This document shows positions 47,309 to 58,729 of a stretch of DNA of 64,000 nucleotides, one piece after another. The position numbers and the translations under genes were made by a program. A model generated the notes under the pieces. It did not search any database. It was given only the letters and a program-made list of their open reading frames with translations, and was not told where the DNA came from. This DNA comes from Monosporascus cannonballus (lineage: Eukaryota; Ascomycota; Sordariomycetes; Xylariales): assembly GCA_004154925.1 (NCBI GenBank), contig QJNS01000120.1, forward strand, positions 62,001 through 126,000, given 5' to 3'. Each line of letters begins with the position of its first letter. Positions within the stretch are counted from its first letter, which is position 1.

Positions 47309-50195
47309 CCGGCTACGGACGTCGAACCTAGGCCATCCGCTCATGATACATACATTATAGCTACTGCCGCAGGGTTGTCGGGTCCCTCATAGGGGGCCTG
47401 TGTCTCTCACGCATATTATTCGCGTATCGGGTTTATGGCACGGGAAGTGGAGACGTGCACCGCTAAAGGCATATACCATCGATAACTCTGCAGGTAGGTA
47501 CATATAGGCGCCAGCAAAGCCTTGGCGCCTCTGGCCGCCGTCGGATAACCCCCTACAACCTTCTCGTCGATCGTTTGGTATAGCATTGCCGAGGGTAGTT
47601 CCCGCGCCCCTGACAGCCCACAGAATGTCACGAGAGCGTTTCGACCTCCGCGTCGCGTGGGGCACGCACCCAGCAGCACGCCCAGGCGACCGGCCAGACG
47701 GGCCAACTGTTTGACAGGTTACGCAACAGCCCGCAGAACGCACCCTTTGGGCGTTATGCCAGATTCGGCAGGGCCCCCTCGCTCCAGCACGCTGTCCTGG
47801 AGCAGCTGGTAATCGGAATATGTACGTAATCCCCCCCTCCTCCACCCCATAATTTCCCCGTAGGCCGAGCTTGTCGCAATTGGCGGCCAGGCTGCGTAGC
47901 TCGTGCTGACGCTACCTTAAAGGGAGCGGTAACCCGGCGGATACGGCGGTCGATCTGGGACCGCGTCCCGTAGCGCCAATGGGGTCGGCCGGCTTCCGCG
48001 CCGACGTCCTCGAAGGCATGTTCTCCAGACAGTACTTCCCGACGGCCGCGCACCTGATCGATCAGCTGGACCGGATAGAACAGGCACTAGAGCCCGCGAT
48101 GAGGCACGAAATGGGGCACGAAGTGGGGCCCGTAGGGAGGAGCGAACAGCCAGAGCGACGTATACGAGAACGGCCCGGGGACCGACCAGGCGAGTCAGTC
48201 CTCCCGCGCTTGCTCGAGCAGTTTCCGGTCGCCGCCGGCATACCTACACGACTGACGTTCCCGAAGCGCGTCCGTGTGGAACTGCCATACATGCCAGTAT
48301 TCTCCGCCCTGCCTCCGAGAGCGCGAGTGAGCCTCACGATGCCGGCACCCTCCGCCGAAGACGGCCCTCCACCTCCGCCGTATTCCACGAGCCTTGCCAG
48401 TGAGCAGACGAGCATCCCTCCACCATGGCAGCCGCACCCCGGGCTGCGTAGACCTCTGAACGCCCACGCCGGGCATGCGTCGTCTCGTGCGTTGTATCAT
48501 GTGTCTTCTCCTAGAGCTGCCCGACCTCGGCGGATAATCTCCGAGACGGGCTAACACGTGCGAGCCAGCAGGTTCGCGTATGGGGAGAGCGACGCACGAC
48601 ACGATTATCTCGGCCTCGCCGCCGTCCCCACCCTCCGCGCAGATGAAGGTACGCCGCGACAGCACGCCATCATCTCCGCCTTCTGCGCAGATGGGGGTGC
48701 GCCGCGACAGCGCGTTTCCGATCGCCAGCGTTCAGCTCCCGGCTCGAGAGACTCGTCGGCCGCGGCAGACCGCCCCCGACGAGGCCACCGACAGTGAAGA
48801 GCCGCACTCTCCTACTTCGTCCTCCGACGTGGGCGATGGTTCGTCTCCCTCGCTCGACCACGGTCCTGACGCCAACCACATGAACTGGCGCCCGGGCGGG
48901 GCGGCCGCTCACGACCACCAGCCGGATACGCAAGGCGGGGTGATTTTCCCCGGACTGGCGCCCACGAAACACCACGACCGCCAGCCGAGCTCCTGGAGGC
49001 GCATCATGGCAGAACCACCGCCGCCCTCCCGGCCTCGGCTCGGCCTCGCGCAGCTTCCGCCGCCGCGGGAGCCGCGGGAGCCGGCGTATCGGGCAGCCGA
49101 CCTGCCGGGCTATACACTGGCCGCCGTGTCGCCACGAAATCACGGGGCGTGGGAGGCGGGAGCCTTGAGGGAGGCAAGGCAACCGCATTTCGGGTTGCGA
49201 GAGCCGGCGCGCGGGGCACCGGACCTAACAAGCTATACACCGACCGCCGCGCCGCCACGGAATCGCGAGGCCTGGGAGGCGGGAGCCCTAAGGGCGGCGA
49301 GGCAACCGTATTCCGGGCCGCGGGAGCAGGGTGGGAGAGGGTACGGATCGGAGCGGTCTTCGTCCCCGAGGAGAAGCCGGTCGCGCTGGAGGAGGGAAAC
49401 CAGGGAGGACCCCCCTTGGTACGCAGAAAATACCGATAGCGACTGGTGAGTATGCTTTTCAACAGTACCATTAATGGCACTGTCGAGAATACCGCCACCC
49501 GCCGGCGGTCAGCCTCGCTCCATTTGCCGAGCGGGGTTGGGCGGCCCAGTGACGGGGCGGCGGCGTACACGCGCGATGGCCGAGCGCGGGGGCCATGTAG
49601 CGTACATGGACGGATGGCCGCTTGGACGGTCCGCGTGCGATCGAGACGACGGTGTGTCATGGTCCCGTGGTTTGACGGCAGGGGCAGGTCACAAGAGGAC
49701 GTTTGACCAAGCACGGTCCGCCCCTACTCCACAACGGCAGAGATGTCTGACGGAATGGCACGTCATGTCCATGCAACCGCGACATACGGCACGGTGGTTC
49801 CTGCGTGAAAAGGGCAGCACGCTTTTTGATGCCACATACGTAAAATAACAACCTTTTAAGACACGAAAGAGCCGCGTACATAGCTATCCGTCAGGGCTTT
49901 TAAAAGCCGACGACGAGAGAGATATTGTAAACTATGGCGAGCCCACCTATATATAAGCAAACTGTATCACAGGGATGTGATAGGTGGTCACCCGCGCATA
50001 CAAAGCTTTTTCTTAATGCGCGATGCGACAAGTCAGTTAAACTCTGAGACGGATCGAGTGGGGTCTAATGTTAGTGGTCGTTCAGTTATCATATTTAAAT
50101 CACGTGATTAGGCCAGCTGTGAGAGAACAAAGTCTGCATGATCGGCGAGTAATAGCCTGACTCACGTGATACGTTGCTAGGAAATATAAGGAGTT
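47309..50195 (+). repeat. Inverted segmental duplication, arm A
   Basis: Aligns in reverse orientation with 58136-59985. Matching landmarks: CCGGCTACGGACGTCGAACC at the outer edge; the gene start region; the exon region near 49270-49420; the last exon (GGCAGCACGCT.TTTGAT); GATATTGTARACYATGGCG; CGACAAGTCAG.TAAACTC; and GTGATACGYTGCTAGGAA at the inner end. Arm A is the fuller copy; about 1.4 kb (around 47850-49250) is missing from B. Confidence 0.85.
47625..49848 (+). CDS. Multi-exon hypothetical gene, probably frameshifted
   Basis: ATG at 47625 (MSRERFDLRVAW). A GGGG run at 47659-47662 shifts frame by one base relative to arm B, after which the exon reads QATGQTGQLFDRLRNSPQNA to a GTACGT donor (intron 47822-47973, CCCGTAG acceptor). 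Exon 2 continues in phase: PMGSAGFRADVLEGMFSRQY, LIDQLDRIEQALEP, then Pro-rich sequence. A third open stretch (48571-49445) is disordered with repeated PREPA.RAADLPGYT / AWEAGALREARQP units and ends at a GTGAGT donor. The last open stretch ends TARWFLREKGSTLFDATYVK at 49848. Joins 2-3 and 3-4 are unresolved. No known domain. Confidence 0.5.
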
Positions 50196-52407
50196 TGCCC
50201 GCCCGCCACGCCTTGTGGAGGCGATAATAGCTAATTCTCACGACCTGGGCACGGGGGAGACCATCATCGATGGCATCGCAGAAATGAAATGATTGACCGG
50301 ATGGGAAGCTGCAGACCTAAGACGACAAAAGCCGTGTTGCACTACAAGTCCACCTTCCTTGGAACTTGCGTGGTCCGGGGCCTCACATGTTGACCCGGCA
50401 ATGCCACCACTTTTCGTTTGCGACGGAGTTGAGGTAATTCCGTTTAACCACTTAAGCTACGTATTTTTTGTACGGGATCGGAGACCTTATTTGCTTTTGT
50501 CCCTACCGTCCCTTTGGGGCCTGTGTGTTAGCGCATAGCAAATAGGCTTGCTTACATAATTCATCCCTTTTATTACTAAAAACGTTAGGGATAGAATCGT
50601 ACCGAGGATGAAGATACGCTGCTTCTACCTATAAACTGAATTACTTAGCGAGAAGGTGATAAGGAGTCGTGAATGCCAGAACCCATGGAATGCCAGCCTC
50701 TAACTGTCTCTTACACAGCTCACACTCATATTCGTCACACGTCTAGCCGCTGTGGGAGTAGCGGTATCATAGAGGTAAGAGAGTGCTCTTTCAATAGCAA
50801 TATTGGCACTATAAGAGCAGGCTGACCTTAATTACGAGGTAGGCTGTTTTAAGCAACGTACGACGTCCCGAGGTAGATAACCTTCATAACGGTTCGTCTC
50901 TACCTAATCATTGGCCATTCTCCGGTATTGGAAATGGAATCTGATAAGGACATTATATATATATGTGGGCAGAAGTGTGGCAATTCTAGGGTGCTGTGGG
51001 TGCTGTCTTGATAGGGACCAGCCACATAAGGGGTTTCTCTTAGCTAATACAGCCTGTTGGCCTTTGTTCCAGCAATCCTACGGCCACAAATCAAAACCCC
51101 TCTGAGTATTTCATCGCTCCAGCAACAAATCACCACATCTGCCGACAATGAATATAAATATTACCACCTCTTCCATCGTGTTAAAAGCGGAGTGTATGCG
51201 CCTAGTGGTAAACGAGTGTATCAAGTCTGGAGGGAAGAACTATCCCTAATAACCCGGGACCCCGGGACATGGGGCCTCCTTATATGGACAAATTACTACA
51301 TTCCGGAGCTGTCAGCTAGCCAGGTGTGAGTTAGCACACCAAATACGGAAAGGCTACCCTTGATCGGAATATATATACTCCGTTGCTAGGCTACACAAAA
51401 GCTATACGCATTGCGAAAGCGCACGCAATTAGCCTAATAGAACAACACAACTGATGTCCCTTATATCTGACAATTAAGAGTCTCAGACATGCTCCACATA
51501 GTGGAGTTCTACCGTCGCAGCTAATAGCGCGCATGCAACCCTGCACCAGACCACCTACCTAAAGAAGTTCGATTCTTGCTAAAAGCAAAAAAATGAGCAA
51601 AAAACTGGCCAAAGTTTAATTGCACTAGCAGCCACAAGATGGTATTATGAGAGGAATACCAGTTACCGCCTATCGACAGTAACTGAAGGGGTGTGCCGGC
51701 TTAGTAGCGCAATAAGTGCGCACTTATCAATTCAGTTTTTTTGGTGCAGTGGCTAGCTGACAGCTGGCTCTTTTAGGCTAGCGTCTGTCCTCTCTAGCGC
51801 TAGTAGGACGTGGTTGCAGTAGTGCCTTTCTCTAGGCTCCTTCGTAACTGTTATGCGGAACCCAATATGCTTTAATAAAAGCATTCGTCATATGGTTAGC
51901 ATATATTTTCTCCGTATACTTTGTTGGCCGTCAGGTCAGTCTCCTATCCGAGCTGCAAGGCTTTGACTTATTCTGGGACCTGATGCCGTGTTTCTCTGTC
52001 GGCCCCTCTGACAATGCATAAATATGTTTTGATCCGCCACGTAGTTGTGTGGGGTGTGGGGTGTTTATGCGCGGCTAATGCGTACCCCTTCTTTCAGCCA
52101 AAAGCGGCTTTTTAGGTCACAGAGGTCATAAGTTTGGACCACCAGTCTTTGAACCGCACACGACCAATGCACCGGACATGGTGAGATCAGTCCGGAACAC
52201 AAGAGGGCTCCTGGTAAGTTGAAATGCTATTCCATCGAGCACCCACCCCAACACTGACTAGATTCTTAGGCCCGACCACTCCTTCTTCGGGGTCCAAGAC
52301 AACAGAGCGTTCCCATCTGGGGGAAAGTCGCTTTGAGGTCAAGCACGAGAACTCGTCCCCGGGAGCGCGTAGCCAACGATGAAGGCGGCAGCACATGGAG
52401 GGAACCC
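50196..52407. other. Intergenic with repeat R; upstream region of the ATPase gene
   Basis: About 50650-51303 is repeat R. I see no gene in the remainder; 51304-52407 should contain the promoter of the gene starting at 52408 but shows no clear motif. Confidence 0.45.
50650..51303 (+). repeat. Dispersed repeat R, longer copy
   Basis: Same-orientation counterpart of 32707-33130, with insertions near 50697-50745 and about 50965-51150. Several one-base differences are transitions. Confidence 0.7.
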
Positions 52408-54012
52408 ATGTCTAAGCTCCTGGAGGGTGCCGCAACCGCTCTTGGCTCGATCGCCATACTCGGCTTGGCCGGCTATTCATACCACCGGTATTATAAGTCC
52501 CTCGTCTTAGTAAAGATAGAAAACTCCTTCTTACCCGGATATTTCAACTTCGAACGGGCCGCTCTTGGTCGTGTAGGGGCCGACAGCGCCGTCGAGGATG
52601 ACGACTGGATACCCCGGTCCGAGCAGGCCATCATCGACAAGATCGTGGACGGGAGCATCCAAGGTCATTATTATTTGGTAACTGGCGAGAAGGGGACGGG
52701 AAAGACCTCCATGATACTCAAGGCCATGACGAAGGTCAACGGAGACGGTGTCGCTATGCTGGAGGCCCATGGCGACCTCGAGATCTTCCGGATACGGTTG
52801 GGGAAGGCGCTCGACTACGAATTCCACGAGGACTACATCGGAAGCCTGTTCAGCTTCAAGGGACCCCGGGACACGACCCCTCTCCTCGACATCGAACGCG
52901 CCTTCAACCAGATGGAAAAGATTGCGCTTAAACGCCAAAAGGAGATCGGGCGGCCTCTGATCCTGATCATCCACGGCACTCATCTCCTCCGCGACGACGA
53001 GAACGGGAGGCACCTGCTCGAACTACTCCAACAGCGGGCCGAGCTCTGGGCCACCAGCAAGCTCGTCACCGTCGTGCTCAACAGCGACGAGCACTGGCTT
53101 ACCGAGCGCCTCATGCGGCACGCCACTCGCCTGCAAGTCATCCCCGTGCGCGACATCGGGAAAGATACCGCCATCGCCTCGGTGAAGAAGTTCAGGGCCA
53201 AGACCTTCCACGAAGAAGTTCCCGATCGGCTCCTGGAACAGGTCTACAGTAAGATTGGCGGCCGCCTCAGGTTCCTCAGCCATGTGGCCAAGTCCCCCGA
53301 CATGCTCAAAACGTGCGATGCCATATGCGAGAGGGAGAGGCATTGGCTCCTTGATCAGGTAACGATTTCCGGAGTCATTCCCCTCCGCCTATTTCTTGGT
53401 CGACGGACAAGAGTTTCCGAACGGGATTATTAAGGGTCTAGCTCCTGAAACATGCCATATAAGTTCTGGCAATCCACATCGTTAGTTAGAAGGAATGATC
53501 ACTGACGCCAGATGCCGCAGTGCTGGATTCTAGGCGCGGAAATGGACCCCGGGGCGGAAGAGCAGCAGGACATCGCAGCCTCCGCCATGATCATGGCTAA
53601 GGCGCTCATCGCCAAGGAGAAGGCCATGATGAAGGACGAGTGCTACGACGGCAGACTACCGCAGATGCCGCTCCACGAGGCGAGGGAGCTGGTGACGAAC
53701 AAGGACTTCCTCAAGGCCCTCGACAACCTCAACATCGTCACCATCGACTCGCACTCTATGGTCCAGGCGGATTCCGTCGCCATGCAGAACGCGTTCCGCG
53801 CCGTGTGCAGCCAGCCCGGGTTCGACGAGCACCTCCAGGCGACCGTGGACCGCCTGGACGAGCTGGAAAGCCTCGCGAGGACCAGGGAGCTCACCATTAA
53901 GGATCTGTGGGGAAATAAGGGGTTCCGAGCCGTTGTCGAGAGCAGCAAAGGGGGGCACGAGGACATGGTGATCTCGATCAGGGGCTTCTCGTCTAAGCCG
54001 AAGGATGATTGA
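52408..54012 (+). CDS. AAA-type P-loop ATPase, membrane-anchored (480 aa)
   Basis: Join(52408-53358, 53521-54012): one 162-nt intron (GTAACG..CCGCAG) links LLDQ to CWILGAEMDPG in phase. The start at 52408 gives MSKLLEGAAT, the usual start of this fungal family; the frame is open further upstream without an ATG. Residues 8-28 form a hydrophobic segment (ATALGSIAILGLAGYSYH), so membrane anchoring, perhaps mitochondrial or ER, is likely. Walker A is GEKGTGKT at residues 93-100. The Walker B-like strand is RPLILIIHGTHLL, where an acidic residue would be expected, so hydrolysis may be altered. A C-terminal winged-helix-like region follows (SIGGRLRFLSHV type, then AMQNAFRAVCSQPGFD). It belongs to an uncharacterised fungal Orc1/Cdc6-like ATPase group; substrate unknown. 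It lies between the inverted-repeat arms. Confidence 0.88.
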
Positions 54013-54696
54013 ACCCCCTCTCTCGGCCCGTGGGTGACCGAACAATACCTAGTTACATACCGGCTGTCATTGGCGAGATCTGCCTCGATGGCAAGTACAG
54101 TTTCAACCATTTAAAAGTCGTGCATAGCGTAAGCAGGGTGGGTAGCATAGAGATCTAGACGTCGACTAAAAAACATCATCGCCCGTATAGGTTAAACGGG
54201 ACCGCGTCAGGTGGCGCCGAGTCGGGGCCCGCCTTCTTATTGCGGCAATATACATACATCCCGGTGTGCTATCCTACAAGTGGAGTTTACGGGCTCGTTC
54301 ACCGCAGAACCCCTCCTAGAAACGACCCCTGGTCTGGCCCATGGAGTATGAGCCTAGGAACGGCCGGTGTTTCGAAATGGGTACACCGAGGTAGACGATA
54401 CAAAACGGTATATGGTGGAAATTCTGTTGACGATTACTCGGACACCTTATAGATGGAGAGCATCCCTAACCCCGCTTCCCCATATAGGGGGTATGTGTCC
54501 ACTTTTGCTGGGGCTTCCCCTCACCGTGAAAACCGTGTAATGCCTATAAATTCAACAGACCTGTATTGGATGAAGGAGCCCTCGGCTCTGAGGCAAATTC
54601 AGATCGGCTAATACTACGATCGATCGTGAATGTACAACTAGTACCTAAGACACCTGTAGAGCAGCTACTACTAGAGGGATCAGAACGAAGGCTTAC
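54013..54696. other. Intergenic, promoter side of the lactonase gene
   Basis: No gene visible. Short CTTATAGATGG and TATAAATTC stretches (54440-54550) could contribute to a promoter for the gene starting at 54697. Confidence 0.35.
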
Positions 54697-56637
54697 ATGA
54701 TGCCGCCTTTCAGCAGTTCTCTGGCTGCTCTCCTCGCAGGCGCACTGGCCAGAGCCTACACCTACGACTCAGAATACAAAGCCGGGGCTCCTTCAAGAGG
54801 CACCATCCCAGAACAAGTCCAGGTAATCGATCAAAAGGCATTCAACGTACTACCATACGTGCCGCCCCTGACTGAATCCAATGCGACAACTGTGAGTATA
54901 GTCCTGCATCGGATGTTAAGAAACTAGCGGTGCGAATGTCGTGATAGTTTTTCGTGCCCCCCGGACTGGATGCGGCAGCCCTGAGGGACAGGCCTTTTCA
55001 CGTATACGATGACGAGTTCTTCGATGTGATCGGGTCGAATCCTACGTTGACGCTGATCGCCCGTACCGACTCGGATCCCCTATTTCATGAGGCCGTTGTG
55101 TGGTAAGGTGACGGCGCACATCTCGACTCACTCCCTCGCTAACCATGTCACGCAAAGGTACCCGCCTACAGACGAGGTATTCTTCGTCCAAAACGCAGGC
55201 CCGCCCGCGGCCGGGACGGGCCTTAACAAGTCGAGCATAATCCTCAAGATTGATCTTTCCGAAGCGGCCGCCGTGTCTGACCGGCGAAACGCAACTGGTG
55301 CCGTGAGCGTCCACATAGTCGATTCCAACCCTCTAGTGGTCAACCCCAACGGTAGTTGGCATTCGGTTCCGAGGTTGACTTCGCGTCTAACAGTATCCGT
55401 CTAGGTGGGACGAATTACAGAGGCCAGCTCCTATTCGCAGCGGAAGGGCAAGGGCCCGATGTTGCCTCCGACCTGATTATCAGTAAGCAATTCTCCAAGC
55501 TGTTTGCTACTCATATGCTCAGTCCTCGCGAATAGGGTTGCATGGAGCCCGATGCTAATTCCACCTACCGTAGTGAATCCTCGGGAGCCCTATAACACCA
55601 CGGGTAAGTGAGGAAATACTGTTCCTGCGGACACGTGAACTGATAGCGAGAATAAAGTGCTTCTCAACAACTACTTCGGACGCCAATTCAGTTCTCTGAA
55701 CGACGTCGCAGTCAATCCTCGTAACGATGACGTCTATTTCACGGACACGCTCTACGGTGAGTCTTGCCTCTGCGCGTTGCCCTTTCCTCCCCCCAGGCCA
55801 GTCGAAAAGGATAGCGAGAGTTCTAACGACAGCGTCCATCCCGAGGAGGATTCGCACCACCTATATCTCACCGTCTGCCTGCGATGTTTATTATTATGGT
55901 GCTCAGGCCATTAAATCCAGGGCTTGACATGGCCCATGCTAACGCCATTGACTTCCAGGGTATCTGCAGGATTTCCGACCACCACCGGGAATGCGAAACC
56001 AGGTTTACCGACTTGACGACAAGACAGGTGCTGTGACTGCGGTGGCAGATGGCTTTCATCTCCCTAATGGTAGGATTGGAGCGGTCACCAAACCTTGTCC
56101 TACGGCTGATACGATATCATGTTTTAGGCATCACGTTCTCGCCAGACGGTAAGCACGCCTACATCACCGACACGGGTGTGAGCCAGGGCTTTTGGGGCTT
56201 TAATCAGTCTTATCCCGCGAGCATGTGAGTGACCATAACTTGCAATGTACGACGTGCGTATAGTGACCGGGACAAAGCTATCGGTTTGACGTCCAAGACG
56301 ATGGCACGTGGGAGAACCGCAAACTTTTCGCCTACGTCCATTCCAGAGCACCAGACGGTAAGCCCCAGTGCCCTGTCAAACCCCAGGGCTTCGTTCAGTC
56401 TGACGTCGTGCTCTTGTAGGTATCCATTGTGACTCGAATGGCAACGTGTATTCCGGTTGTGGGGACGGTGTGCATGTCTGGAACCCGTCTGGCAAACTCA
56501 TTGGTAAGATTTACCTTGGTGAGAAGTCTGCCAACTTCAACTTCGCCGGCGACGGCCGGATGGTTATATGCGCCGAGACGAACCTCTATTATGCTACGCT
56601 CGCGGCATCCGGGGGCGGATATATCATGGAGGTCTAA
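54697..56637 (+). CDS. Secreted SMP-30/gluconolactonase-like protein (418 aa, 10 exons)
   Basis: Exons 54697-54891, 54948-55102, 55158-55351, 55405-55482, 55574-55603, 55658-55756, 55959-56069, 56128-56224, 56278-56357, 56420-56637. All nine introns are GT..AG and the total is exactly 419 codons. N-terminal signal peptide (MMPPFSSSLAALLAGALARA). A six-bladed beta-propeller of the SMP-30/gluconolactonase/LRE family follows: YPPTDEVFFVQNAG, SLNDVAVNPRNDDVYFTD, NGITFSPDGKHAYITD, DGIHCDSNGNVYSGCGDG; the Asn/Asp of these loops are the metal ligands in the family. Family members hydrolyse sugar lactones with a divalent metal. Predicted extracellular. The stop is 75 bp from the stop of the convergent dehydrogenase gene. 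No RIP. Confidence 0.92.
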
Positions 56638-56712
56638 GGCGAATCGGAATCATTCCTTTCGGTATGTAGTTATTGAGTAGAATGCTGCCGTTACTGCTAT
56701 TTCGTCAAAAGC

Positions 56713-57702
56713 CTATGATGACCCGAGGGAATCGATGTACTCCTTTACTATGTCCTCCGCCCGTTCATCTTGGGCCAGTCCTAGGCTTAGCGACCTAGTC
56801 ATATCGAAATCCTGGGGCCAACTTCGCAGAATTCTCTCTACTTCGGGGATCGTTTCCTCTTTCAGGAACTTTAACTTGTCTTCCCCGCCATACTTCGCCA
56901 GACCGTCCATTAATTCCTGCGTCGAAGCCGCGACACCGGGGAAGTTGATGTGCCGGATGTGTTTCGGCAGCTTCGCGCTGTCCATGTGGAGCACCCTCAC
57001 CAGGTTCTCCTGCAGCGTGCTCGGGGAGCAGATGTACGACCTGAAGGAGCGGTCCTTCAGCGGTATGACGCACTCCTCGCCCTTCATGGGCTCGCGGATC
57101 ATCCCGGACAGGAAGGACGACGCCGCGTTGGTCGGCCTCCCGGGCCGGACGACGACGCTGGGGAATCGCAGGCAGAAGGCGTCGACGAACCCCTTGCGGT
57201 GCATGTCGTTGATGAGGATCTCGGTCATCAGCTTGTGCGCGCCGTAGGTGCCCTCGGGCGTCGGCGTCACGTCGTCGGTGATGCGCGCCGGCAGCGGCTG
57301 CCCGTAGACGGCCTGCGAGCTGGCGTAGATGACACGGACACCCGGGTACGTCTCGCGCAGCGCCAGCAGCAGGCCCCGCACGCTCTCCACGTTCACCCGT
57401 AGTGACAGGTTGAAGTCGGCCTCGGACCCAGCGCTCATGATTCCGTGGAACACGAAGATCGCGTGCAGCGGGCGCGCCGCCTCGAGCAGCGACCGCACGA
57501 AGCCGGCGTCGCCGATGTCCCCCCGCATGCACGTCGCGCTCTGCGGGTATTTGACGCCCGCCGGCACCACGGGCTCAGCGATGTCCGTCAGCACCACCCG
57601 GTAGCCCGGGTCGTTGAGCAGCCGCGCCGCCAGCAGCGGGCCGACGAGCCCGCCGGCGCCCGTGATGATGATGTTCTGCTTCTGGCTCGGGATCGGCGGC
57701 AT
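56713..57702 (-). CDS. NAD-dependent epimerase/dehydratase (extended SDR, DenD-like; 329 aa)
   Basis: Single exon, ATG at 57702. Rossmann motif TGAGGLVG at residues 14-21 and Asp40 after beta-2 (VVLTDIAEP) favour NAD over NADP. Catalytic Ser (YASSQAVYG, residues 126-134) with Tyr153 and Lys157 (GTYGAHK) complete the SDR triad. Residues 195-329 make the substrate domain (RPGRPTNAASSFLSGMI, SFRSYICSPSTLQENLVRVL). The pattern resembles NAD-dependent sugar-acid dehydrogenases of the D-erythronate dehydrogenase type, formerly annotated as nucleoside-sugar epimerases. Likely cytosolic. Convergent with the lactonase. Substrate not deducible from sequence. Confidence 0.9.
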   Translation of the reverse strand: MPPIPSQKQNIIITGAGGLVGPLLAARLLNDPGYRVVLTDIAEPVVPAGVKYPQSATCMRGDIGDAGFVRSLLEAARPLHAIFVFHGIMSAGSEADFNLSLRVNVESVRGLLLALRETYPGVRVIYASSQAVYGQPLPARITDDVTPTPEGTYGAHKLMTEILINDMHRKGFVDAFCLRFPSVVVRPGRPTNAASSFLSGMIREPMKGEECVIPLKDRSFRSYICSPSTLQENLVRVLHMDSAKLPKHIRHINFPGVAASTQELMDGLAKYGGEDKLKFLKEETIPEVERILRSWPQDFDMTRSLSLGLAQDERAEDIVKEYIDSLGSS

Positions 57703-58135
57703 TATGAGGCGACTCTGCGTGTATGATTGATTGCTCTTGTCTTATGCCCTTGGTATACTGTTTGTTGAGTTGCGGCAGGGGAGCCGATGCCGAGCTTCCG
57801 AGGTTTTAATCATGGGGGCTCTCGGGATAACCTTCCGCGACGAGACTGCGGGGTCCGGGGATATGTCGCGGGGTAAGCGGGGGGTGTGTGGAGTAATGGC
57901 CCACTGTCACAGACCCGAATTTCGGGGAATGTGGGGCGGGGTAAGTAAATGTTATCCACTGCCAAGCAACCCATCTGCCGAACGAGGAGATCATACCCAG
58001 ATCCTCCCAGCATTTCCCATGACATGGAACGTCCTAGCGCCTGGCGAATCTCCAGTATCGAGGCTTTCTCCCAGAAACTCAGCGTTGCTCGGAACATGCT
58101 ATATTTCCCGTCACGTGTGAGCTCCCAAGGGCGTT
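57703..58135. other. Intergenic upstream of the dehydrogenase
   Basis: Should contain the promoter of the minus-strand gene; no gene seen. Arm B of the inverted duplication starts at its right edge. Confidence 0.4.
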
Positions 58136-58173
58136 GATGAAGTTCCTAGCAGCGTATCACTCGAGTCAGCCTA

Positions 58174-58399
58174 TGTCAGACCTAGCCGAAGGCCCATATA
58201 AATGGGACCATCAGTTGCACCACTTATCGGACCACCTACGGTCACTTTCGACAGTTATCCCTCATAGCTACAGTTGATTTTCATGTATTTAGGAAGGCTT
58301 CGCGGTCCTCTCTTTCCAGCGAGGATCTCGGACAGGTCAGCCTGATAATAAAGCTTCTTCAGTTGTATATGCTTCAGTATGTGATGTCAGGGTCTCATA
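58174..58399 (+). repeat. Solo LTR with 5-bp target duplication
   Basis: Begins TGTCAGACC, contains CATATAAATGGG (TATA-like) and AATAAAG (polyadenylation-like), and ends CTCATA (terminal CA probably changed to TA). It is flanked by GCCTA at 58169-58173 and 58400-58404. Arm A keeps the uninterrupted site (TAATAGCCTGACTCACGTG near 50147), proving an insertion after the duplication. Confidence 0.85.
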
Positions 58400-58729
58400 G
58401 CCTACTACTTGCCGATCATATATAGTATCCGTCCTCTCACAGCTGGCTTAATCACGTGATCTTATTTCAGGAAGTACAAATGGATAAAACTGTTCGATTA
58501 CTGGACCGACTCGATGTGTCTCGGAGTTTATCTGACTTGTCGCATAGCGCATTAAGAAAACGCTTTCGTATGTGCGGGTGATATTTCCAACTAGCACATC
58601 CTTGTAATAAAGTTTGCTTGCACGTACGTGGGCTCGCCATGGTCTACAATATCTTTCTAGCCATCGGTTTTAGAGCCCTGAGGGATAACTTGTGCACGCG
58701 GCTTTTGTGTCGTAAAGGGTTGTTCTTTT

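Noticed and set aside
50700..50720. CTGTCTCTTACACAGCTC resembling the Tn5 mosaic end used in sequencing libraries
   Set aside because: The similarity is partial, with a missing base and a different 3' part, and it lies inside an insertion of repeat R with normal flanks. Chance resemblance is more likely than adapter contamination.
56795..57532. 245-codon alternative frame inside the SDR gene
   Set aside because: A shadow of the SDR coding frame, which carries all catalytic motifs.
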